DNA from: Chromatiaceae bacterium
GTDB taxonomy: Bacteria; Pseudomonadota; Gammaproteobacteria; Chromatiales; Chromatiaceae
Length of the DNA: 64,000 nt
Assembly (NCBI GenBank): GCA_024235255.1
Contig: JACKMT010000003.1
Span: 248,001-312,000, forward strand
Direction: 5' to 3'
The notes under the pieces were generated by a model. It had not been told where the DNA came from and did not search any database. It worked only from the letters and a program-made list of their open reading frames with translations. The translations under genes and the position numbers were made by a program. The number at the start of each line of letters is the position of its first letter. Position 1 is the first letter of the stretch. This document shows positions 26,448 through 34,662 of the stretch, in pieces.

Positions 26448-29400
26448 ATGCTTAACGAGATAGACGACCGGACCAACAACGGACCGAGACAAACCACCGA
26501 AAAACGGATCAAGTATCCCGGTATGCCAGTGGTTATTCACGGCAACGGCGCTATCGCCCATGTCATGGGTCAGGTGTGTGGTGGGGTCATCGGTTATCCG
26601 ATTACGCCTTCAACGGAAATCTCGGAGATCTTTGAATCGTTTCGGGCGCAGGGCGGCTGCAACGTCTGGGGCAAGCACCCCTTTTTCTTCGAGCCGGAGG
26701 GCGAGCATTCCGCGCAGAGCGGCGCCTTAGGCGCGGCATTAACCGGTGGCAAATACATATCCAACGCCTCCTCCAGTCAGGGCATTCTCTACGGCCTTGA
26801 ATCCCACTATGTGACCGTAGGCAAGAAGGTCGGTGGTTTCGTGCTGCAGGTTGCAGCCCGGGTGGTATCCAGACACTCGCTCAACGTGATGGCCGGGCAC
26901 GACGATGTGTACGCCCTGCTGCCCTCGGGTTATACCATTCTGTTCGGGAGCAACCCGCAGGAGGCGGCGGATCTGGCGGCGATCAGCTATAAAGTCAGCG
27001 CGCTCTCGCTGATTCCGGTGGCCAATGCGATGGATGGCTTCGCGACCAGCCATATGCAGAGCGAGGCGCTGATGCCTGAGCCTGAGCTGCTTAAAGAGTT
27101 CCTGGGCGACCCGGAGAGCCGGATAAAGGCGCCCACCGTGGCGCAGGAGCTGTTGTTCGGCGCTAAGGGCAGGGTGAATCAGCTGCAGCAGTTTCTGAAG
27201 CTGCATCAGCAGGACATACGCAACGAGCAGCTGGAACAGCTGCGTCGCTACCTGGATGAAAAGTCAGACCAGGTAGAGCAGGATAACGGCGGCGCAGGTG
27301 TTCAGGAGACCCTGGCGTGGCTGCCGGAGGAGCTGCGCGGACAGTGGCGGCGACAGTGGCTCAATGCCTTCGAGAAGGGCACCCGCCAGCTGATCCCGGC
27401 GTTGGTGGACGTCAATAATCCGGGCTTGACCGGCGGCGTCCAGAATCAGCCCGACTTCCAAGCCGGCTCGGTCGACCATCACACCCATTTTGCCAGCGAA
27501 GTGCCGCGTTTTGTCAGGCAGGCAATGCAAGAGTACGGTGAGCTGACCGGCCGTGTTTATACGCCGGTCATGAGCTTTATGGCCGAAGACGCTGAGCATG
27601 TCATTGTCGCCATGGGGTCGGTGACCGACGACGTGGAGGCGGTGGTCAGCTATCTGCGTCGCCAGGGCAGGAAGGTCGGCGTCGTCTCCATCAAGCTGCT
27701 GCAACCCTTCCCCGAAGCCGAACTGGTTGCCGTGCTGAAGGGGAAGAGCGCGGTGACGGTGCTGGAGCGCTGCGATGTCACCACGCTGACCAGCCTGGTG
27801 ACCCACGCGCTGTTCAAGGCATTGGAGAACAACGGACTGATACGCCACCTGGGTATCCCCGCCATCGATCGCCTGCCGAAGATAAGCACCGGTGTGTTTG
27901 GACTGGGCGCCCACGATCTTCAGTCGCGCCACCTGATCGCAGCTTTCGAGAACATGGAGAGCGCGACCAACATCCCGCTGTTCTATCTCGGATCACAGTT
28001 TTTCTCGAAAAATCCCTCCGCAAAAATCGCTGCGATTCAGGAGCGGCTGAGGGCGGCTTACCCGGAAACCGAATTCATGGCGCTGGAGACAGGGGCGAAT
28101 CCGCATCTGCTGCCGCCGGGCGCCTTTCGTATCCGATTTCATTCGGTGGGCGGCTATGGAACCATCGCCACCGGCAAGCTGCTGACCGACATCCTCGCCG
28201 GCGTGCTGGAGATGCACTCCAAGTCCGCGCCGAAGTACGGTTCCGAGAAGAGCGGTGCACCGACCAACTTTTTTATCACAGTGAGCCCGGAGCCGATCAA
28301 GATCACCAATGCGGAACTGGAAGAGGTCGAGATTGCGGTTTCGCCCGACCACAAGGTTTTCAGCCACACCAATCCGCTGCGCGGAATCAGCGAGGGCGGC
28401 ACCTTCATCATGCAGTCGCATCACACCCCGCTGGAAGTGTGGCAGGAGCTGCCTGCGCACGCGCGCAAGACGATACGCGAAAAGCGGGTCAACTTTTACA
28501 TCATCGATGGCTTCGGCGTTGCCCGGAAGCACGCGCCGACGCCCGATCTGGAGATCAGAATGATGGGCATCGCCTTTATCGGTGCCGTCTGCGGGCACGT
28601 GGATAAGGTGGTCGCCGGTACCTCGGAAGAGGCGGTGCTGGCAAAAATTCAGCAGCAGATCAAAAAGAAGTTCGGCGCCAAGGGGGCAGAGGTCGTCAAC
28701 AGCAACATGGCGGTGATCCGCGATGGACTGGAGTCCACGCACAAGGTGGACTATTCCGATACTGCATTCGTTGAGGTCGAGCGTCTGCCGGCTGCTGCCA
28801 ACGACGCCGGTGTGGCCGTTTCGGCTGCCATGCAGAGAGTCTCCATCAATGCGCAAAGCGCCGGTCTTTTTGACCAGGACTACTTTCAAGAGGTGGTGCT
28901 GGATCGGTTCAAGGACGGCACCTTGGCTGAGGCGCCGGTCATTCCCGGCAACGGGCTGTTTATCCCGGTCGGCAGCGCCGCGTGGAAAGACAAGGGGCTG
29001 TTCCGGTTGTCGGTGCCCAAATTCAACGCCGATCTCTGCACCGGCTGCATGGAGTGTGCGCTGGTCTGCCCGGACGGCGCTATTCCCAATACCGTGCATG
29101 AGATTCACGATCTGCTGCTCACCGCGATTCAACAGGTGGACGTCACCGACCAGATGAAGACGATGATGTCCAGCCATGTGTTTCCGCTGACCAAATCGAT
29201 TCGCGACCATTACCGCAAGCTGCCGAGCAAGGATCCGAAGCCGCTGCACGAGATTGCCGCCGATGCACTGATCGAGATGAACCTCGACAATCCGACGCTG
29301 GAGCGCGGTTTCGGCGGGATGATCGAGGTACTCTCCGGCTTCTCGGTGGCCAGAACAAGACCCTTCTTCGATGTGATGGAGAAGGCGACTCCGGGCAACG

Positions 29401-31526
29401 GCGGACTCTATTCCGCCACCATCGACCCGTGGAAGTGCACCGGCTGTCTGGAGTGCGTCGACGTATGTGGGCCCGGTGCGCTGCAGGAGCAGAAACAGGA
29501 CAGCAAGGCGCTGGCTGCATTGAAGCACTCTTTTACCTTCCTGAGCAATCTGCCCAACACGGCGCCCCGCTTTTTCAGCAACGCGACGCATCCGGGCGGC
29601 GAGACCAAACGGCTGATACTGGACCACGAGAACTACTACAGCATGACCGGCGGCCACGGCGGCTGCCGGGGCTGCGGTGAGGTGACCGCCATTCGCCTGC
29701 TGACTGCCACCAATCGTGCCATTCATCGCGAACGCAACAGAACGCACATCCACGAACTGGAGAACCTGATCGAGCGGCTGCATGCCAAGATGCAGAGCGT
29801 GGAGCACGACACCCACGACCCGGCCCGACTGAGCCGCATGCAGGAAGCGGTAAAGATCATTGAAAAGCGGCTCTACCACCTGGAGAGCGGCCCCACCGGC
29901 CGCGGACCCTCCAGCGCCGCGTTCGCCAATGCAACCGGCTGCAGCAGCGTGTATGCATCGACCTTCCCGTTCAATGCATATACCGATCCCTGGGTGAACA
30001 GTCTGTTCCAGGACGCAGCGCCGCTGGCAAAGGGCTTTTTCGAAGGCATCAGCGCCGATGCGGTGGAACAGTTCCGCGCCATCCGGACTGCCAAACTGGA
30101 CCTTGAGGATCACTACAACCCGGAGACGCACGACAGCTTCTTCAGATACTTCCACTGGAGCCAGTTCTCCGAGGAGGAGTTGGCGCTGCTGCCGGCAGTC
30201 GTCAGTATGGGCGGTGACGGTGCCACTTATGACATCGGTTTCGGTGCATTGTCGCGCCTGCTGATCACCAATACGCCGATCAAAGTGGTGGTGCTCAACA
30301 CCGGTGCCTATTCCAATACCGGCGGCCAGGCCTCGACTTCGAGCTTCACTGCGCAGGATTCGGATCTGACGCGCTTTGGGGTGGCGCATATCGGCAAGCA
30401 GGAGGATCGCAAGGAGCTGGGGATGATTGCCGCGTTTCATCCCAACGTGCTGGTGGTGCAGACCGCTTCTGCATTTCAGGGACATTTCATGAAGAATCTT
30501 ATGGAGTTCCTGAGCTACAATTCGTCGCCTGCGCTGCTCGATACCTATACCAGCTGCATGTCCGAGCACGGCATCGCCGACGACGCCGGCAATCGCCGGG
30601 CACGGCTGGCGGTGGAGAGTCGGATGTACCCGCTGTTCGTGCACGATCCGAGAAAAGGCGCCACACTGGCCGAGCGCTTCTCGCTAGACGGCAACCCGGA
30701 CATCGGCAAGGACTGGACCACGACCACCCTCCAGTATCTCGATGCCGACGGCATCACCCAGTTGCTGGAGATACCATTCACGCCGGCGGACTTCGGTCTG
30801 CATGAGGGGCGCTTCAAAAAGCACTACAGCCCCCTCAACGGCGCATCGAAAAGCATGCCGGTGCATGAATATATCGGACTCAGCAGGGAGGAGCGCTACG
30901 GCATAGTGCCCTTTGTCTGGTCAACCGACGAAGCGCAGCGGCTGATTCAGCTGGCGGTCTCCCCGGCTATCGTTGATCTTACCGAGGAGCGCCGCCGAAA
31001 CTGGCGGATGCTGGAGTATTTGAGCGGTTTGCACATCGACCGAATGAACCAGGAGCACCTGCAAGAGGTCGAAGGCTGGCGGGAGAAGTATCAGCGCTCG
31101 AACCAGGAGCGGGAGAGTTCGATCGATGCCATCGCCAGGGGGATGTCAGAGCTTGCCACCGCATCCAATGCACCCCTGGGATCCGGCGGCGGTATGACCG
31201 AGACTCCACTGCCGATGCCCCGGTCAGGTAAACAGGCCGCCGCAACGAAAACGGCCGGCGCAGGCGGCGTGGTGCAGGGGGCGCCCCTGGTCAGCATTAC
31301 CGAAGCGGATATGGCCAAATGCACCAATTGCAAAACCTGTTATCAGGACCTGAGCGAACTGTTTGAGAAGACGACAATCGTGGTGGATGGCAAAGCGCTG
31401 GAGGTGAGCCGTGTCATACCCGGCGCGCTGGAGAGGGTTCAGCTTACCCCCGAGTTGATCGCCAAAGCAGCGCGCATTGCCGATGACTGCGATGCGGAGA
31501 TCATTCGCTTCAATCAGCCGCAGTAG
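26448..31526 (+). CDS. Giant fused 2-oxoacid:ferredoxin oxidoreductase (candidate 2-oxoglutarate synthase)
   Basis: A 1692-aa thiamine diphosphate enzyme, about 500 aa longer than NifJ-type pyruvate:ferredoxin oxidoreductase. In order: POR alpha domain (about 25-250, GGVIGYPITPSTEIS), domain II (about 385-500), gamma domain (about 565-780, HSVGGYGTIATGKLLTDIL), and two single 4Fe-4S motifs 133 residues apart (CTGCMECALVCP from Cys864, CTGCLECVDVCGP from Cys997). Next come a TPP domain opening with GCRGCGE (Cys1073), the TPP/Mg site GGDGATYDIGFG near 1257, and an extra C-terminal motif CTNCKTC from Cys1625. From memory, such a long form next to a flavoprotein was proposed as the 2-oxoglutarate:ferredoxin oxidoreductase of the reductive TCA cycle in Magnetococcus MC-1 and tubeworm symbionts. 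Pyruvate as substrate cannot be excluded. It is followed 43 bases later by the NfnB/NfnA-like gene. Confidence 0.88.
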   Translation: MLNEIDDRTNNGPRQTTEKRIKYPGMPVVIHGNGAIAHVMGQVCGGVIGYPITPSTEISEIFESFRAQGGCNVWGKHPFFFEPEGEHSAQSGALGAALTGGKYISNASSSQGILYGLESHYVTVGKKVGGFVLQVAARVVSRHSLNVMAGHDDVYALLPSGYTILFGSNPQEAADLAAISYKVSALSLIPVANAMDGFATSHMQSEALMPEPELLKEFLGDPESRIKAPTVAQELLFGAKGRVNQLQQFLKLHQQDIRNEQLEQLRRYLDEKSDQVEQDNGGAGVQETLAWLPEELRGQWRRQWLNAFEKGTRQLIPALVDVNNPGLTGGVQNQPDFQAGSVDHHTHFASEVPRFVRQAMQEYGELTGRVYTPVMSFMAEDAEHVIVAMGSVTDDVEAVVSYLRRQGRKVGVVSIKLLQPFPEAELVAVLKGKSAVTVLERCDVTTLTSLVTHALFKALENNGLIRHLGIPAIDRLPKISTGVFGLGAHDLQSRHLIAAFENMESATNIPLFYLGSQFFSKNPSAKIAAIQERLRAAYPETEFMALETGANPHLLPPGAFRIRFHSVGGYGTIATGKLLTDILAGVLEMHSKSAPKYGSEKSGAPTNFFITVSPEPIKITNAELEEVEIAVSPDHKVFSHTNPLRGISEGGTFIMQSHHTPLEVWQELPAHARKTIREKRVNFYIIDGFGVARKHAPTPDLEIRMMGIAFIGAVCGHVDKVVAGTSEEAVLAKIQQQIKKKFGAKGAEVVNSNMAVIRDGLESTHKVDYSDTAFVEVERLPAAANDAGVAVSAAMQRVSINAQSAGLFDQDYFQEVVLDRFKDGTLAEAPVIPGNGLFIPVGSAAWKDKGLFRLSVPKFNADLCTGCMECALVCPDGAIPNTVHEIHDLLLTAIQQVDVTDQMKTMMSSHVFPLTKSIRDHYRKLPSKDPKPLHEIAADALIEMNLDNPTLERGFGGMIEVLSGFSVARTRPFFDVMEKATPGNGGLYSATIDPWKCTGCLECVDVCGPGALQEQKQDSKALAALKHSFTFLSNLPNTAPRFFSNATHPGGETKRLILDHENYYSMTGGHGGCRGCGEVTAIRLLTATNRAIHRERNRTHIHELENLIERLHAKMQSVEHDTHDPARLSRMQEAVKIIEKRLYHLESGPTGRGPSSAAFANATGCSSVYASTFPFNAYTDPWVNSLFQDAAPLAKGFFEGISADAVEQFRAIRTAKLDLEDHYNPETHDSFFRYFHWSQFSEEELALLPAVVSMGGDGATYDIGFGALSRLLITNTPIKVVVLNTGAYSNTGGQASTSSFTAQDSDLTRFGVAHIGKQEDRKELGMIAAFHPNVLVVQTASAFQGHFMKNLMEFLSYNSSPALLDTYTSCMSEHGIADDAGNRRARLAVESRMYPLFVHDPRKGATLAERFSLDGNPDIGKDWTTTTLQYLDADGITQLLEIPFTPADFGLHEGRFKKHYSPLNGASKSMPVHEYIGLSREERYGIVPFVWSTDEAQRLIQLAVSPAIVDLTEERRRNWRMLEYLSGLHIDRMNQEHLQEVEGWREKYQRSNQERESSIDAIARGMSELATASNAPLGSGGGMTETPLPMPRSGKQAAATKTAGAGGVVQGAPLVSITEADMAKCTNCKTCYQDLSELFEKTTIVVDGKALEVSRVIPGALERVQLTPELIAKAARIADDCDAEIIRFNQPQ

Positions 31527-31569
31527 TTTGCAGCAACCGCGCGAATAGCAAGAGACCGAAGGTGATGCC

Positions 31570-34479
31570 ATGTTAGAACAGACAAGCAGCGACGTTGGAC
31601 GGGAGTCGTCGAAAACCCAATCCGCGGAAAATTGCCCCTACGACAAGGAGGACTTGAACCGCTACTACCGGGCGAATGAGGAGATCGTCTCCACCCGGCA
31701 CAGAATGGAGGATGTCAACCGCGAGTTGGAACAGCTGGAGCACAGCGACGCCGTGGCGCTGTTTCAAAAACAGATCGCGCTGCTGCAGAAGCGTCTGGTC
31801 AGCGATCCGGGCTTTTTTCAGCAGGTGTTCATCGATGAGGGCATCGGTGCCATCGCCTGGGAGTTTCAGCAGGAGGAGCTTGGTGCCGGGTTTACCAAAA
31901 CGTTCTGGAATCTCCTCCTCAGAGGGGACGACATGAGCACGGTGCTGCTGCGCTTCGTCTGGAACATTCCGCTCAAGTTCAAACGCAAGTTCATCCGTGC
32001 CATCGAACGGCATCTTGCCGACCGCTACCCGATGTTCAAGGGCCTTTCGGAGGGTTGGCCGGGCGCCAACAACATCCCGCCCTACATCCGGCCGCCCGAG
32101 GAACGTTCGCAGGACTTCGATCTGGTCAACCAGGGCTACCTCGGCTATATGGGGCTCGGCTACAGCTTCCGCGAAGTCGAGATGTTTGTCTGGCTGGAGG
32201 TACTGCGCGACAAGCAGTGCGACGACCGCCCCTGCGAGCTGGGCCTGCCGAGGATGGACGGCGGCGAGAACGAGGGCGGCTGCCCGGTAAAGATCCATAT
32301 CCCCGAACTGCTGCACCTGATGGGCGAAGGGAAGTTCCGGCAGGCTTTCCAGCTGATCAAGGAGTCCAATCCGCTACCCAACGTCACCGGCCGCGTCTGC
32401 CCGCAGGAGATACAGTGCCAGGGGGTCTGCACGCACAACGAACGGCCGATCGAGATCGGCCAGCTGGAGTGGTACCTGCCGGAGAGCGAGCGGCTGCTGA
32501 ACCCGTATGCGCTGTTCGATCAGGGCAAGGCGGCGATCAGCCCCTGGGCTGTTGCCGACAAGCCGCCGATCGCGGTGGTCGGCTCGGGGCCGGCCGGCCT
32601 GATCAACGCCTATCTGCTGACCAAGGCCGGTTTTCCGGTCACGGTGTTTGAGGCATTTCATACCCTGGGCGGCGTGCTGCGCTACGGCATTCCCGAGTTC
32701 CGTCTGCCCAACACGCTGATCGATGATGTGGTGCAGAAGATCCGGTTGATGGGCGGACAGTTCGTCACCAACTTCCTGGTCGGCAAGACCGCGACGCTGG
32801 CGGAGATAAAGCGGGCCGGCTTCTGGAAGATCTTCGTCGGCACCGGCGCCGGCCTGCCGCGCTTTATGAACATTCCGGGCGAGCACCTGCTGGGCATCCT
32901 CTCTGCCAACGAGTACCTCACCCGTGTCAACCTGATGCAGGCGCACAAGGAGGATTACGAGACGCCGCTGCCGCCGACCAGGGGCAAGGAGGTGATGGTG
33001 ATCGGCGGCGGCAACACCGCGATGGATGCCGCCCGCACCGCCCGGCGTCTGGGCGGCAACGTCACCATCGTCTACCGCCGCACCCAGGCCGAGATGCCGG
33101 TCCGGGTCGAGGAGCTGCACCACGCGCTGGAGGAGGGCATCCAGCTCAAGGTGCTGCGCGCGCCCTGCGAATTCATCGGCAACGAGAAGACCCATTTTGT
33201 CACCAGCGCAACGCTTGATGTGATGGATCTGGGCGAACCCGACCAGTCGGGAAGACGGCGCCCGGTGGTCACCGGCAACAAGGAGCCGATGCCGGTGGAT
33301 CTGGTCATCATGGCACTCGGCAACTCCTCCAACCCGATCATCAAGGATTCCGAGCCCAATCTGAAGACCTCGAAATGGGGCACCATCGAGATCAAGGCTG
33401 GCACTCAGGAGACCTCGATCGACGATGTCTACACCGGCGGCGATGCCGCGCGCGGCGGTTCCACCGCGATCAAAGCGGCCGGCGACGGCAAGGAGGCGGC
33501 GCGCGAGATCATGGGGCAGATTCCGTTCTCGCCGAGCGAAATCAAACAGCTGGTGAAGAACGCGGAGCGCTATACCAAAATGGCGCAGGCACCCCAGACC
33601 ATCCTGGAAAAGACCAATCTGGCGAAAGAGATCGTCGAGTTAGTTGTCTATTCCCCGCAAATCGCCAAATCGGCGAGAGCAGGGCAGTTCATACGGGTGC
33701 TGGCCTGGGACAAGGGCGAGTTCGTGCCGATGACGCTGGCCGACTGGGATGTGGAAAAAGGCACCATCACCATGGTCATTCAGGGACTCGGCAGCAGCTC
33801 CGTCTACATGAACCGGATGCAGGTCGGCGAGGCGTTCAGCGGCATCGCCGGACCGCTCGGTATGCCCAGTGAACTGCACCGCTATGAGAATGGCGAGACG
33901 GTGGTCTTTACCGCCGGCGGCGTCGGTCTGCCGCCGGTCTATCCGATCATGCGCGAGCATCTCCGGATGGGCAACCACGTTACGCTGATCGCCGGTTTCC
34001 GCGGAACGGAGTACCTCTTCTGGTCGGAGAAGGATCAGCGCGTCGGGCTGTTGCAGGCCGAATATCCCGACCTGCTGGATGTGATCTACACCTCCAATGA
34101 CGGCAGCTTCGGCATCAAGGGGTTTGTCACCGACCCACTGCGGGAGATGCTGGAGCGGGCCAAGGCGGGGAGCGGGCGCATCATTGGCGAGGTGGTGGCG
34201 ATTGGTCCGCCGATCATGATGAGTGCGGTCAGTAACCTGACCAAGCCGTATGGGGTGCGCACGGTGGCCAGTCTGAACTCCATCATGGTCGATGCCACCG
34301 GCATGTGCGGCGCCTGTATGGTGCCGGTGACGCTGGATGGCAAGATGGTGCGCAAGCACGCCTGCATCGACGGCCCCGAACTGGATGCCCACATCATCGA
34401 CTGGGAAAAATTCCTGCCGCGGTTTCTGCAGTACAAAAACCAGGAGGAGCAGAGCATGCGCAGCCATGGGTTTTTGTAG
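31570..34479 (+). CDS. NfnB-NfnA-like fused NAD(P)H:ferredoxin-type oxidoreductase, partner of the 2-oxoacid oxidoreductase
   Basis: A flavo-iron-sulfur protein of 969 aa. Residues 1 to about 215 are an N-terminal extension I do not recognise. About 215-330 form a GltD/NfnB Fe-S domain (GGCPVKIHIPEL, GRVCPQEIQCQGVC). About 333-640 hold two dinucleotide-binding folds (VVGSGPAGL, VIGGGNTAMDAARTARR). About 680-900 are a ferredoxin reductase-like FAD/NAD module like NfnA, and near 911-930 is its 2Fe-2S motif (GMCGACMVPV, HAC). NfnA and NfnB are normally separate subunits of an electron-bifurcating transhydrogenase; here they are one chain in B-A order. The tight spacing suggests it feeds reduced ferredoxin or NAD(P)H-derived electrons to the upstream enzyme. 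Bifurcation is inference. Confidence 0.85.
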   Translation: MLEQTSSDVGRESSKTQSAENCPYDKEDLNRYYRANEEIVSTRHRMEDVNRELEQLEHSDAVALFQKQIALLQKRLVSDPGFFQQVFIDEGIGAIAWEFQQEELGAGFTKTFWNLLLRGDDMSTVLLRFVWNIPLKFKRKFIRAIERHLADRYPMFKGLSEGWPGANNIPPYIRPPEERSQDFDLVNQGYLGYMGLGYSFREVEMFVWLEVLRDKQCDDRPCELGLPRMDGGENEGGCPVKIHIPELLHLMGEGKFRQAFQLIKESNPLPNVTGRVCPQEIQCQGVCTHNERPIEIGQLEWYLPESERLLNPYALFDQGKAAISPWAVADKPPIAVVGSGPAGLINAYLLTKAGFPVTVFEAFHTLGGVLRYGIPEFRLPNTLIDDVVQKIRLMGGQFVTNFLVGKTATLAEIKRAGFWKIFVGTGAGLPRFMNIPGEHLLGILSANEYLTRVNLMQAHKEDYETPLPPTRGKEVMVIGGGNTAMDAARTARRLGGNVTIVYRRTQAEMPVRVEELHHALEEGIQLKVLRAPCEFIGNEKTHFVTSATLDVMDLGEPDQSGRRRPVVTGNKEPMPVDLVIMALGNSSNPIIKDSEPNLKTSKWGTIEIKAGTQETSIDDVYTGGDAARGGSTAIKAAGDGKEAAREIMGQIPFSPSEIKQLVKNAERYTKMAQAPQTILEKTNLAKEIVELVVYSPQIAKSARAGQFIRVLAWDKGEFVPMTLADWDVEKGTITMVIQGLGSSSVYMNRMQVGEAFSGIAGPLGMPSELHRYENGETVVFTAGGVGLPPVYPIMREHLRMGNHVTLIAGFRGTEYLFWSEKDQRVGLLQAEYPDLLDVIYTSNDGSFGIKGFVTDPLREMLERAKAGSGRIIGEVVAIGPPIMMSAVSNLTKPYGVRTVASLNSIMVDATGMCGACMVPVTLDGKMVRKHACIDGPELDAHIIDWEKFLPRFLQYKNQEEQSMRSHGFL

Positions 34480-34605
34480 TCGATCGTCAGGTCGGTGAGG
34501 ATCCAGGTGATCAGGCTTCGAGCATCGTCGCTTTGCTACTCCACCGGCAGCGTCGCTCATCCCCGATCCGCCGGACTGCATCGGCGTGACTCAAATCAAC
34601 CCACA

Positions 34606-34641
34606 AACTGGATAAACCCGGATTTTCGGGTTTATCCAGTT
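34606..34641. terminator. Bidirectional hairpin terminator
   Basis: A perfect 15-bp stem, AACTGGATAAACCCG pairing 34606-34620 with 34627-34641, has a six-base loop GATTTT. It lies between the convergent stops of the oxidoreductase operon (34479) and the VPLPA-CTERM gene (34663). There is no long T-run on the plus strand, but the AT-rich flanks and position support a terminator for both sides. Confidence 0.8.
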
Positions 34642-34662
34642 AAAATCCATTGAGTATCACTA

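Noticed and set aside
27993..30644. 883-codon open frame on the minus strand
   Set aside because: It is antisense to the giant oxidoreductase, whose domains are certain; the translation is rich in His, Arg and Gly without any domain. High GC codon bias keeps the opposite frame open.
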